DNA of 64,000 nt from assembly GCF_001439695.1 (NCBI RefSeq), contig NZ_JYLL01000002.1:62001-126000 (forward strand), read 5' to 3'. The notes beneath the pieces are model-generated. The model saw nothing but the letters and a program-made list of their open reading frames with translations, did not search any database and was not told the DNA's origin. Shown piece after piece: positions 37,349 through 48,670 of this stretch (positions are counted from its first letter, which is position 1; each line of letters begins with the position of its first letter). This stretch comes from Pseudomonas veronii (GTDB lineage Bacteria; Pseudomonadota; Gammaproteobacteria; Pseudomonadales; Pseudomonadaceae). Both the position numbers and the translations under genes were made by a program.

Positions 37349-40300
37349 GTGCGGCTCAAGTGCATCAAACTGGCGGGGTTCAAATCCTTCGTCGACCCGA
37401 CCACGGTGAACTTCCCCAGTAACATGGCGGCGGTGGTCGGGCCCAATGGCTGCGGCAAGTCGAACATCATTGATGCCGTGCGCTGGGTGATGGGCGAGAG
37501 CTCGGCAAAAAACCTGCGTGGCGAGTCGATGACCGACGTCATCTTCAACGGCTCCACCAGCCGCAAGCCGGTGAGCCAGGCCAGCATCGAACTGGTGTTC
37601 GACAACTCTGACGGCACCCTGGTCGGCGAATACGCGGCCTACGCGGAAATTTCCATCCGCCGCAAAGTGACGCGCGACAGCCAGAACAGTTACTTCCTCA
37701 ACGGCACCAAGTGTCGCCGTCGGGACATCACCGATATCTTCCTCGGCACCGGCCTTGGCCCGCGCAGCTACTCGATCATCGAACAGGGCATGATCTCCAA
37801 GCTGATCGAAGCCAAGCCCGAAGACCTGCGTAACTTTATCGAAGAAGCTGCCGGCATCTCCAAGTACAAGGAGCGCCGTCGTGAGACCGAAAACCGTATC
37901 CGCCGCACCCATGAAAACCTCGCCCGCCTGACCGACCTGCGCGAAGAGCTGGAGCGCCAGTTGGAGCGCCTGCACCGCCAGGCCCAGGCCGCCGAGAAGT
38001 ATCAGGAATACAAGGGCGAAGAGCGTCAGCTCAAGGCACAACTGTCGGCCCTGCGCTGGCAGGCGCTGAACGATCAGGTCGGCCAGCGCGAAGCGATCAT
38101 CGGCACCCAGGAAATCAGCTTCGAAGCCCTGGTGGCCGAACAACGCAACGCCGACGCCAGCATCGAGCGCCTGCGCGACGGGCATCATGACCTGTCCGAG
38201 CGCTTCAATCTGGTGCAGGGCCGCTTCTATTCGGTGGGCGGCGACATCGCCCGGGTTGAGCAGAGCATCCAGCACGGCCAGCAACGTCTGCGCCAGTTGC
38301 AGGACGATCTGAAGGAAGCCGAGCGCGCGCGCCTGGAGACCGAGTCCCACCTCGGCCACGACCGCACCTTGCTGCTGACCCTCGGCGAAGAGCTGGACAT
38401 GCTCACCCCCGAACAGGAAATCACCAGCGCCGCTGCCGAAGAAGCCGCCGCCACTCTGGAAGAATCCGAGACCACCATGCACGGCTGGCAGGAGCAGTGG
38501 GACACCTTCAACCTGCGCTCCGCCGAACCGCGCCGCCAGGCCGAGGTGCAGCAGTCGCGCATCCAGCAACTGGAAACCAGCATGGAGCGCCTGGCCGAGC
38601 GCCAGCGTCGCTTGCAGGAAGAGCGCGTGCTGCTCGCCGCCGACCCGGAAGACGCGGCGATCCTGGAGCTGAGCGAGCAACTCGCCGAAAGCGAAATGAC
38701 CCTCGAAGAGCTGGAAGCCAGCGAAGAACAGCAAGTGGAGCGCCTGGAGCAATTGCGTCAGCAACTGCAACAGGCGACCCAGGCCCAGCAACAGGCCCAG
38801 GGCGATCTGCAGCGGCTCAACGGGCGCCTGGCGTCCCTCGAAGCCTTGCAGCAGGCCGCGTTGGACCCTGGCACCGGCACCGCCGAATGGCTGCGTGACC
38901 AGCACTTGGCCGAACGCCCGCGTCTGGCGGAGGGCTTGAAGGTCGAGGCCGGTTGGGAGTTGGCGGTGGAAACCGTGCTCGGCGCCGACCTGCAAGCGGT
39001 GCTGGTGGATGATTTTGCCGGCTTCGACCTGGCCGGTTTTGCTCAGGGCGATCTGCGCTTGCTCAGCCCCGCCGCCGATGGCGCGCGCGTGCCGGGCAGC
39101 CTGCTGGATAAAGTCGAGGCCGCGCTTGACCTGGCGCCGTGGCTGGGCCAGGTCAAACCGGTGGAATCCCTGGAGCAGGCGCTGGCCCAGCGCGGTCAAC
39201 TGGGCGCCGGCGAAAGCCTGATCAGTCGCGACGGCTATTGGGTCGGCCGCCACTTCCTGCGGGTGCGCCGCGCCAGTGAGGCGGAAAGTGGCGTATTGGC
39301 CCGTGGCCAGGAAATCGTCAAGCTGATCGCCGAGCGTGAAGAGCGCGAAGCCACCCTGGAAAGCCTGGAAACCGAACTGCAGACCCTGCGCGCCACCCAG
39401 CGCCAGCAAGAGACCGGCCGCGAACACCTGCGCCGCCTGTTGCAGGACGAAGCGCGCCAGCAGGGCGAATTGAAAGCCCAGTTGTCGGCGAGCAAGGCCA
39501 AGGTCGAGCAACTGACCCTGCGCCGCACTCGCCTCGACGAAGAAGTGGCCGAGATGGGCGAGCAGCGCGCCCTCGAACACGAACAGATCGGCGAGGCGCG
39601 CCTGCAATTGCAGGAAGCCCTCGACAGCATGGCCGTCGACACCGAGCAGCGCGAATTGCTGCTGGCCCAGCGCGACAGCCTGCGCGAACGCCTCGACCGG
39701 GTCCGCCAGGAAGCGCGCCAGCACAAGGACCACGCCCACCAGTTGGCGGTGCGCCTCGGCTCCCTGCGTGCCCAGCACGATTCCACGCGCCAGGCCCTGG
39801 AGCGCCTGGAGATGCAGTCCGAGCGCCTGACCGAAAAGCGTGAGCAACTGAGCCTCAACCTGGAGGAGGGCGAAGCGCCCCTGGAAGAGTTGCGGCTCAA
39901 GCTCGAAGAACTGCTCGACAAGCGCATGACCGTCGACGAAGAACTCAAGACCGCGCAAATCGCCCTGGAAGACGCCGACCGCGAACTGCGCGACGCGGAA
40001 AAACGCCGCACCCAGGCCGAGCAGCAATCCCAACTGATTCGCGGCCAGCTCGAGCAACAGCGCATGGAATGGCAGGCCCTGACCGTGCGGCGCAAAACCC
40101 TGCAGGACCAACTGCTCGAAGACGGCTACGACCTGCACGGCGTGCTCAACACCCTGACCGCCCAGGCCAACGAGAAAGACGCCGAAGAAGAACTTGAGCG
40201 GATTGCCGCGCGTATCCAGCGACTCGGTGCGATCAACCTCGCCGCCATCGACGAATACCAGCAACAGTCCGAGCGTAAACGTTATCTGGACGCCCAGGAC

Positions 40301-40837
40301 GCCGATCTGGTGGAAGCCCTGGACACCCTGGAAAACGTGATCCGCAAGATCGACAAGGAAACCCGCAACCGCTTCAAAGATACCTTTGATCAGATTAACG
40401 GCGGTTTACAGGCGTTATTCCCAAAAGTTTTCGGTGGCGGCAGCGCTTACTTGGAACTGACGGGCGAAGATCTACTCGATACAGGGGTAACGATCATGGC
40501 GCGGCCTCCGGGCAAGAAGAACAGCACCATCCATTTGTTGTCCGGCGGCGAAAAAGCCCTGACCGCATTGGCCCTGGTGTTTGCCATCTTCAAGTTGAAC
40601 CCGGCGCCGTTCTGCATGCTCGATGAAGTTGACGCGCCACTGGATGACGCTAACGTTGGACGTTACGCACGCCTGGTCAAAGAGATGTCCCAGACCGTGC
40701 AGTTCATCTATATCACCCACAACAAGATCGCCATGGAAATGGCGGATCAGTTGATGGGGGTGACGATGCACGAGCCGGGCTGTTCGCGATTGGTGGCGGT
40801 GGATGTCGAAGAGGCGATGGCGATGGTGGATTCCTGA
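37349..40837 (+). CDS. smc: Chromosome segregation protein SMC
   Basis: A 1162-residue structural-maintenance-of-chromosomes ATPase that acts with ScpAB or MksBEF-type partners to organise and segregate the chromosome. It has Walker A (GPNGCGKSN, about residues 32-40), a first coiled coil (about 165-500), a hinge near 510-660, a second coiled coil (about 680-1000), the LSGGEKALTALALVF signature and Walker B (FCMLDEVDAPLDD). The start is a GTG at 37349, giving MRLKCIKLAGFKSFVDPT, the invariant N terminus; upstream extension overlaps the GntR gene. The order smc-zipA-ligA is conserved. Confidence 0.97.
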   Translation: MRLKCIKLAGFKSFVDPTTVNFPSNMAAVVGPNGCGKSNIIDAVRWVMGESSAKNLRGESMTDVIFNGSTSRKPVSQASIELVFDNSDGTLVGEYAAYAEISIRRKVTRDSQNSYFLNGTKCRRRDITDIFLGTGLGPRSYSIIEQGMISKLIEAKPEDLRNFIEEAAGISKYKERRRETENRIRRTHENLARLTDLREELERQLERLHRQAQAAEKYQEYKGEERQLKAQLSALRWQALNDQVGQREAIIGTQEISFEALVAEQRNADASIERLRDGHHDLSERFNLVQGRFYSVGGDIARVEQSIQHGQQRLRQLQDDLKEAERARLETESHLGHDRTLLLTLGEELDMLTPEQEITSAAAEEAAATLEESETTMHGWQEQWDTFNLRSAEPRRQAEVQQSRIQQLETSMERLAERQRRLQEERVLLAADPEDAAILELSEQLAESEMTLEELEASEEQQVERLEQLRQQLQQATQAQQQAQGDLQRLNGRLASLEALQQAALDPGTGTAEWLRDQHLAERPRLAEGLKVEAGWELAVETVLGADLQAVLVDDFAGFDLAGFAQGDLRLLSPAADGARVPGSLLDKVEAALDLAPWLGQVKPVESLEQALAQRGQLGAGESLISRDGYWVGRHFLRVRRASEAESGVLARGQEIVKLIAEREEREATLESLETELQTLRATQRQQETGREHLRRLLQDEARQQGELKAQLSASKAKVEQLTLRRTRLDEEVAEMGEQRALEHEQIGEARLQLQEALDSMAVDTEQRELLLAQRDSLRERLDRVRQEARQHKDHAHQLAVRLGSLRAQHDSTRQALERLEMQSERLTEKREQLSLNLEEGEAPLEELRLKLEELLDKRMTVDEELKTAQIALEDADRELRDAEKRRTQAEQQSQLIRGQLEQQRMEWQALTVRRKTLQDQLLEDGYDLHGVLNTLTAQANEKDAEEELERIAARIQRLGAINLAAIDEYQQQSERKRYLDAQDADLVEALDTLENVIRKIDKETRNRFKDTFDQINGGLQALFPKVFGGGSAYLELTGEDLLDTGVTIMARPPGKKNSTIHLLSGGEKALTALALVFAIFKLNPAPFCMLDEVDAPLDDANVGRYARLVKEMSQTVQFIYITHNKIAMEMADQLMGVTMHEPGCSRLVAVDVEEAMAMVDS

Positions 40838-41096
40838 GCCATGCCGGCAACGAAGATTATCAGCGCGATGTAGGGCGGTTTACCGGTCTGACGAAAGTGG
40901 CAAATTGGCATATTTGTTCAAGGCATTTTGACAGACGGTGTAAAGTTATCTTTGGTCGTGCTAGTTTAATGTCAATTTTTCGTATGCGTGGGCAAAACGT
41001 CAGTCAGAACATAGAGTTGGCGCCACGTTTTAAAGCGGTTTGCACGGTGCTAAACCCCTTATTTTTCAGCATTTTTTATTAGAGGCACGGGATTAC

Positions 41097-41960
41097 ATGG
41101 AAATCGGTCTGCGCGAGTGGCTGATCGTCATCGGCATTATTGTCATTGCCGGTATTCTTTTTGATGGCTGGCGCCGTATGCGCGGCGGCAAGGGCAAGCT
41201 CAAGTTCCGTCTGGACCGCAACCTGTCCAACTTGCCCGACGACGACGGCAGCGCCGAGCTGCTGGGGCCGCCACGTGTGCTGGATACCCACAAGGAACCG
41301 CAACTGGACGAACATGACTTGCCGTCCATGAGCGCCCCTGTGCGCGAAGCCCGCGAGCCGTCTTCCAAGCGTGGCAAACGTGGCAGTGCCGCCGCCGCCG
41401 AGCCGCATCAGGGCGACCTGAACCTGGGCGTGGACGACGGCCCGAGCTTCAGCAGCCGCGATGACGATTTCCCTGACGAGAGCCCGGCCAAGAGTGCGCC
41501 GCGCCAGTCGGTGAACGATCAGCCGGCCGCCGAAGAAGTCCTGGTGATCAGCGTGATCTGCCGCGACGCCGCTGGCTTCAAGGGCCCGGCACTGTTGCAG
41601 AACATCCTGGAAAGCGGCCTGCGCTTTGGCGAGATGGATATCTTCCACCGCCACGAAAGCATGGCCGGTAATGGCGAAGTGCTGTTCTCGATGGCCAACG
41701 CGGTCAAGCCGGGCACCTTCGACCTGGACGATATCGACCTGTTCAGCACCCCGGCGGTGAGCTTCTTCCTCGGCCTGCCGGGTCCGCGTCATCCGAAACA
41801 GGCCTTCGACGTGATGGTTGCCGCAGCGCGCAAGCTGTCCCAGGAGCTCAACGGCGAACTGAAGGACGATCAGCGCAGCGTCCTGACCGCCCAGACCATC
41901 GAACACTACCGTCAGCGCATCGTCGAGTTCGAGCGTCGCGCCCTGACACAGAAACGCTGA
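41097..41960 (+). CDS. zipA: Cell division protein ZipA
   Basis: A 287-residue essential division protein anchoring FtsZ to the membrane. One N-terminal membrane helix (about 7-24, [18 protein letters not shown]) is followed by a charged and disordered linker (about 30-140) and a C-terminal FtsZ-binding domain (about 145-283, [21 protein letters not shown]). ATG 41097 has AGAGGCACGG upstream. It is placed between smc and ligA as in other pseudomonads. Confidence 0.95.
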   Translation: MEIGLREWLIVIGIIVIAGILFDGWRRMRGGKGKLKFRLDRNLSNLPDDDGSAELLGPPRVLDTHKEPQLDEHDLPSMSAPVREAREPSSKRGKRGSAAAAEPHQGDLNLGVDDGPSFSSRDDDFPDESPAKSAPRQSVNDQPAAEEVLVISVICRDAAGFKGPALLQNILESGLRFGEMDIFHRHESMAGNGEVLFSMANAVKPGTFDLDDIDLFSTPAVSFFLGLPGPRHPKQAFDVMVAAARKLSQELNGELKDDQRSVLTAQTIEHYRQRIVEFERRALTQKR

Positions 41961-42005
41961 GGTTTGGCCTCAAGCGTTGTCGATAGAATAAGCGCACCAA
42001 CATTT

Positions 42006-44413
<2,408 letters not shown>

Positions 44414-44423
44414 CAACTTCTTG

Positions 44424-44476
44424 TGGCGCGGGCGCTTGCTCCCGCTGGGCTGCGAAGCGGCCCTTCGAAGAAAGTG
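44424..44476. repeat. REP-like element after ligA
   Basis: TTGTGGCGCGGGCGCTTGC followed by CCGCTGGGCTGCGAAGCGG: two short hairpins (GGGCGC/TTGCTCCC-type and CTGGGCTGCGAAGCGGCCC) of the class common in fluorescens-group genomes. It lies between ligA and the next gene. Confidence 0.65.
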
Positions 44477-44530
44477 GAACGATCCCGGGCGCGAAATGAT
44501 CTAGTCTTCGTCACCCCGGGAGAGATCGCC

Positions 44531-45700
44531 ATGTACCGCTTCTTCGAGCAACTCAGTTCGCGCATCGCCGCACCGTTCACGGCCGAATCCTCGCGCAACA
44601 GCAAGGTCTGGCAGTGCCGGTGTGGCCAGTCGCTGTTCTTTCGCAACAGCCAATGCCTGGCCTGCTCGGCGCTGCTCGGCTACCCACCGCAACAAAGCCG
44701 CCTGTCTTCATTGCACGCGGGCCCGGTCGCCGACACTTGGCTGCTGGACGACAACCCCGACGCCGGCGCTTTCCGCCGCTGCGCCAACCTCGACAGCCCG
44801 GCCGCCTGCAACTGGCTGATTCCCGCCCACAGCACCGCCGCGCTGTGCGTGGCGTGCAGCCTGAATCGCACCATTCCCGACCTGTCGATCGCAGAAAACC
44901 CCGAGCGCTGGGGCAAGGTCGAGACCGCCAAGCGCCGGCTGGTGGCGCAACTGATCAGCCTGGGCCTGCAGGTCGTGCCCAAAAGCGTCGACGAAGACAA
45001 CGGCCTGGCCTTCGACTTCGTCGGCATCGACCTGGAAGGCAATGCGCCGACCACCGGCCATGCCAACGGCCTGATCACCCTCGACATCAAGGAAGCCGAC
45101 GACGCCCACCGCGAAAAAATCCGCGTGCAGATGCGCGAGCCGTACCGCACCTTGCTCGGCCACTTTCGCCATGAAGTCGGCCATTACTATTGGGATCGGC
45201 TGATCGCCAACAGCCACTGGCTTCCAGCGTTTCGCCACCTGTTCGGCGACGAACGCGCCAGTTACGCCGACGCCCTCGACCAGCACTACCAGAACGGCCC
45301 GCGCGCGGATTGGCACCACACCTGCGTCAGCGCCTACGCCACCATGCACCCCTGGGAAGACTGGGCCGAAACCTGGGCGCATTACCTGCACATGATGGAC
45401 GCCGTCGACACCGCCCTGGGCTTCGGCATGAGCGCCCGCGAAATGGACCTGGATTACCAGCCGTTCCCCCGCACCACCCTCTACGACCCCGAACACCCCG
45501 GCGGCGCGGCGTTCCTGTCATTCGTCAACGCCTGGATCGAACTGGCCGGCATGCTCAACGAACTGTCCCGCGCCATGGGCCAGCCGGATTTCTACCCCTT
45601 CGTACTGCCACCGGCAGTGATCGCCAAGCTGCACTTCATTCACCTGGTCATCCAGGAAGAGGGCGGCAGGGCGGATGAGGCCCTGCAGGCACAGGCATGA
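44531..45700 (+). CDS. Putative zinc-dependent metallopeptidase (HExGH, COG4307-like)
   Basis: A 389-residue protein with an N-terminal four-cysteine zinc-ribbon-like segment (WQCRCGQSLFFRNSQCLACSALLGY) and a later HEVGHYYW motif, the HExGH form of a zinc peptidase, followed by a Glu-rich EDWAETWAHYLHMMD stretch that could give the third ligand. It belongs to a family of uncharacterised proteins often annotated as putative zinc-binding metallopeptidases. No signal peptide is visible. ATG 44531 has GGGAGAGA upstream. It matches the hypothetical gene between ligA and the 4.5S RNA in P. aeruginosa. Substrate unknown. Confidence 0.88.
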   Translation: MYRFFEQLSSRIAAPFTAESSRNSKVWQCRCGQSLFFRNSQCLACSALLGYPPQQSRLSSLHAGPVADTWLLDDNPDAGAFRRCANLDSPAACNWLIPAHSTAALCVACSLNRTIPDLSIAENPERWGKVETAKRRLVAQLISLGLQVVPKSVDEDNGLAFDFVGIDLEGNAPTTGHANGLITLDIKEADDAHREKIRVQMREPYRTLLGHFRHEVGHYYWDRLIANSHWLPAFRHLFGDERASYADALDQHYQNGPRADWHHTCVSAYATMHPWEDWAETWAHYLHMMDAVDTALGFGMSAREMDLDYQPFPRTTLYDPEHPGGAAFLSFVNAWIELAGMLNELSRAMGQPDFYPFVLPPAVIAKLHFIHLVIQEEGGRADEALQAQA

Positions 45701-45825
45701 AGGAGAGATCCGGGCGGTTAGGGCAAGTGCTTGAACCTCTTCATTTTTTAATCCCGCACTAACGGTTGTAACTTCCGATCAGATCGGTACAATGGCGCGG
45801 CTTGCCGAGAGGCCAGCGTCGTTAT

Positions 45826-45935
45826 GGTGACCCCATCGGTCCCCCCGCAACGATTACCCGTGAACCTGGTCAGAGCCGGAAGGCAGCAGCCACAGCGGGA
45901 ACATTGTGTGCCGGGGTGTGGCTGGTGGGGTTGCC
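45826..45935 (+). ncRNA. ffs: 4.5S RNA, signal recognition particle RNA
   Basis: The Ffh-binding hairpin is unmistakable: GGTCAGAGCC-GGAA-GGCAGCAGCC at about 45868-45891, with the GGAA tetraloop and the symmetric and asymmetric internal loops. The long outer helix joins TGACCCCATC-type sequence at the 5' end with GGTGGGGTTG at the 3' end; GTTATGG (45821) and CCATAAC (45937) can extend it. It is transcribed in the same direction as the neighbouring core genes. The exact ends are approximate. Confidence 0.93.
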
Positions 45936-45975
45936 TCCATAACGCTCCTCCTTGTAGTAACCTCCTTCTGCTTCC

Positions 45976-45992
45976 AATCAAAAACTTTGATT
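45976..45992. repeat. Small perfect inverted repeat after the 4.5S RNA
   Basis: AATCAAA-AAC-TTTGATT. AT-rich and about 40 bases beyond the RNA. It may be a weak transcription end. The rest of the roughly 290 bp up to 46230 shows no gene. Confidence 0.4.
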
Positions 45993-46230
45993 CGTCATCT
46001 GCCAGGTTTTATTGCGCAGTGCGTGACGGACACTTCACTATTTTCAAAATGTGCTAACGGGAAACTATCCAATATCGGGCTTCGCTTCAACGACAGGGCT
46101 GGGAGTGCCTGAGTCAAAAGTGGATCACCCCGGCAATCGTTGCGTACTGACGATGAGGGAAGATACAGGGAGGTGGAGTTTTATCGCGTTCTACTGATGC
46201 CGGAGTCGTTGACTGAGTTACTGGCCTCGA

Positions 46231-46956
46231 TTACTTCAAATCAGGAGCTTCCTGTTCCAGCACCTCTTCAGCAATGTTGCCAAAAAAGTTTCGTGTGATG
46301 CTGAAGAACGGGCTCAGTTGTGTTCCTCTCGGTGCAAGGTCAATGCCTGCAAGGCAGTGCAGGCTCATATCCTGATCAATATGTTCGTTGAAAAGCGCTT
46401 CCAATTCGCTCCACCACTGATACCGCAACTCCTGAAGAAAGGGGCTATTCAGATTGAGCAGGTCAATGGTGTATTTGGCTCGGTCCTTCTCTTGTGCGGA
46501 CAGTCCGTCAGCGGCCACTATGCGCCCATCGGACAGGTACGCGAAGAAGCGGCTGCAATCGGATTGATGACAGGACACAAAGCGATTGATATCGACTGCG
46601 CTCGATTTTCCAAGCGCATGTCCGCCAAATACCTCTGACGCCTGGCCTTTGAACGTGTGCAGATCGGTCTCGCTATCCAAGGATGAGGCGGCCAGGTTGC
46701 TGTAATCGAATGTGCGTTGGGGATTCTGACTTTTGTTTTCGACGTGCTCTATATGCAACCCTAGTCCGATCAGATCGGGTCGAATCTCACTGTAGCAACA
46801 CAGGCCATATTGCTCCTCTAACAGGTAACCAAGCACTTGCTGTTTAGAGCCGAACCCCGCCCAGCGACTCGTCGCCGCTTTGGCTGTGATGGGGGGATTT
46901 GCATGTGAGTTGTTCAATTGATAAGGGCCGTTGCCTCGCTTGTGAATAGCCCTCAT
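46231..46956 (-). CDS. ptuB: Septu-like HNH nuclease (PtuB)
   Basis: A 241-residue HNH-type nuclease resembling the TIGR02646/PtuB family that works with a PtuA ATPase in Septu anti-phage defence. Visible motifs are GLCCYSEIRP, the core HIEHVENKSQNPQRTFDYSNLAASS (HNH-like, with IEH as the catalytic centre), and SCHQSD downstream. Its ATG overlaps the ptuA stop (ATGA), so the pair is translationally coupled. GC is lower than in core genes, as for ptuA. The usual CAYCE of the family appears as CCYSE, so one zinc-type Cys may be replaced. No reverse transcriptase is nearby, so it is not a retron. Confidence 0.78.
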   Translation of the reverse strand: MRAIHKRGNGPYQLNNSHANPPITAKAATSRWAGFGSKQQVLGYLLEEQYGLCCYSEIRPDLIGLGLHIEHVENKSQNPQRTFDYSNLAASSLDSETDLHTFKGQASEVFGGHALGKSSAVDINRFVSCHQSDCSRFFAYLSDGRIVAADGLSAQEKDRAKYTIDLLNLNSPFLQELRYQWWSELEALFNEHIDQDMSLHCLAGIDLAPRGTQLSPFFSITRNFFGNIAEEVLEQEAPDLK

Positions 46957-48329
46957 CTTTTAAGCGCCCGCTGCCGCTTGATGCTGCGCTGTAGGCGTTG
47001 CAGTTGGGGATGCTGTTCACTCAGTGCTGCTGTCAGCCGTTCCATCAATTCAACTGCGGGTTGCTCGTCATAGCGCCCCTTGTCCACCCATTCGGTGAGT
47101 TGCAACAACTCGGGCTTTTCAATAACGGGTGGCTGCGGATCTACCTGCATGACGCTATGTAAAACACTGCTGCTGGGTTCACCGTAGGTCATTGCCAGTG
47201 GAGGAGAGGCGATCAAGTTGCCATGCACATCCTTGCCAATCACTCGAATGTTTTCGCGCCGCACAGTACTCAATACTTGTGGGCTATGAGTGGTCACAAT
47301 GAATTGCATGGCTGGGAAAGCGGCTCGTAATGACCCTAGGATTGTCTGTTGCCAGTGAGGGTGGAGAAACATATCCACTTCGTCGATCAAGGCGATACCG
47401 GGCGTTTGTGAGGGGGCCTGGTCCCCTAAGTGCGGATTGAGCTTGCAGGCCCGAAAGGCAAGGTCAGCAACCATGGCAATGGCGTTGCGCAGTCCATCGC
47501 TCAGCATCTCTACAGGTAATATGCCTTGTTCCGGGTGATGCATGATCAGTTGCTGTTGATGGCTCTCACTGTATTCCAGGCTGTGCCAGCCGGTCGGGCC
47601 TTGTATCAATCGGTCAATGGCTTCTTTTACGGACCTGATGATCTGTCCGAAGCGAATGCCTAGGTCGGACAGCTCTGCGTTGCGCTCGAGGGCGATCACC
47701 TGTGCTTCCCGATAGCTGCGATAGATCCAGCCATACCATGCTGTGAAAGTTTTGAAGCTCGAAGAGTAGGAGAGGCAATTCAGATAGCCTGAGGTTCTAG
47801 AGTACTCAGTTTTGTCGAGAGTAGTTTGAGCCGCTGCGGAGGTGAAACGGCCCTCGAACCAGAGTCGGGACGTCCCTAAGTAAGTTATCAGCGGCAACAC
47901 GACGGGCTCATCGCGACGTACTTTTTCCTGAAGAGACTTGCTGTATCCAGTCAGTGCTTTCGAGCCTGTGTCGCCAAGGGTATTGGTCGACTTCTTCAAG
48001 CTTGTGCGCTGCTGCAACCAATTGTTTTCAAGTTCGTCTGGTCCCCACGGACCCCAGGCCTCGATGACGCTGGCAATTTGAGGCTCCATGTTGCCGCTGG
48101 CAAGGTGTGCAAGGCGCACGTCGTCGATTTGAATTGTCGCGGATTTTCCGGTCTGGCTACCGAGGTCAAAACCCTTTACAAAAGGCCATAGAGCAACTCG
48201 CGCAGCATCCAGAATGGTGGTTTTACCGCCTCCGTTGGAAGCAATCAATATGGTCAGATGAGGGTCGAAGTCGATCTCGAACTCTCCAAAGCAGCGGTAA
48301 TTCTGCACGCGCAGTTTGTCGAGCCTCAC
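46953..48329 (-). CDS. ptuA: Septu-like AAA/ABC-type ATPase (PtuA)
   Basis: A 458-residue SMC/OLD-like ATPase. It starts with RLDKLRVQNYRCFGEFEIDF, then Walker A in IASNGGGKTTILDAARVAL, the ABC-signature-like EMLSDGLRNAIAMVADLAF, Walker B in GIALIDEVDMFLHPHWQ and the His switch VTTHSPQVL. This is the architecture of PtuA. GTG 48329 has GGAG eight bases upstream and gives the family N terminus; longer ATG starts at 48383, 48401 or 48506 lack a ribosome site. Together with ptuB it is proposed as a Septu system. A relation to other AAA-HNH pairs cannot be ruled out without a search. Confidence 0.78.
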   Translation of the reverse strand: MRLDKLRVQNYRCFGEFEIDFDPHLTILIASNGGGKTTILDAARVALWPFVKGFDLGSQTGKSATIQIDDVRLAHLASGNMEPQIASVIEAWGPWGPDELENNWLQQRTSLKKSTNTLGDTGSKALTGYSKSLQEKVRRDEPVVLPLITYLGTSRLWFEGRFTSAAAQTTLDKTEYSRTSGYLNCLSYSSSFKTFTAWYGWIYRSYREAQVIALERNAELSDLGIRFGQIIRSVKEAIDRLIQGPTGWHSLEYSESHQQQLIMHHPEQGILPVEMLSDGLRNAIAMVADLAFRACKLNPHLGDQAPSQTPGIALIDEVDMFLHPHWQQTILGSLRAAFPAMQFIVTTHSPQVLSTVRRENIRVIGKDVHGNLIASPPLAMTYGEPSSSVLHSVMQVDPQPPVIEKPELLQLTEWVDKGRYDEQPAVELMERLTAALSEQHPQLQRLQRSIKRQRALKR

Positions 48330-48670
48330 AGTCGTTTCTCCGATTTCATTCTCTGGCCAGGCATAGGATCTATCCCTCTGCATTCCGGGGGGGTACAGCA
48401 TACTAAAGAGAAATGACGAAAGCGCTATGTAAAGCTGGCGGGGATGACTCCCTCGCATCCTGGGCGTTCCTGAGGGTGGTAGATAATCGGCGGAAGATAA
48501 TTCCAACCGCTATCCATCGTTCGACAGCCAATTCACACCTTTTAAAAGCCCTGCTGGACAACCTCAAAGCACCTTGTTAGTTTCCGCCGGCCACTTGTTT
48601 CAGAGTATGACAATGGTGCTGATTTGATATTGAAGTGCTATCACTTCTTTAACTAACAAGGATGTCTGTG
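48330..48670. other. 341-bp divergent non-coding region (ptuA / muramidase)
   Basis: It holds the promoters of the Septu pair and of the muramidase pair. A perfect inverted repeat GAAGTG-CTAT-CACTTC (48632-48647) lies 10 bases before the muramidase Shine-Dalgarno, and an unusual run of seven G lies near 48386. No gene is visible. Confidence 0.6.

Noticed and set aside
37343..40264. 973-codon frame antisense to smc
   Set aside because: Low-complexity translation opposite a coiled-coil gene; no ribosome site or domain.
46100..46160. GTGGATCAC-type sequence near 46120 resembling an insertion-sequence end
   Set aside because: Only one short match, no matching opposite end, no transposase and no target duplication could be seen.
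46231..48506. Retron with Septu-type effectors
   Set aside because: No reverse transcriptase gene or msr/msd-like RNA structure lies next to the pair.
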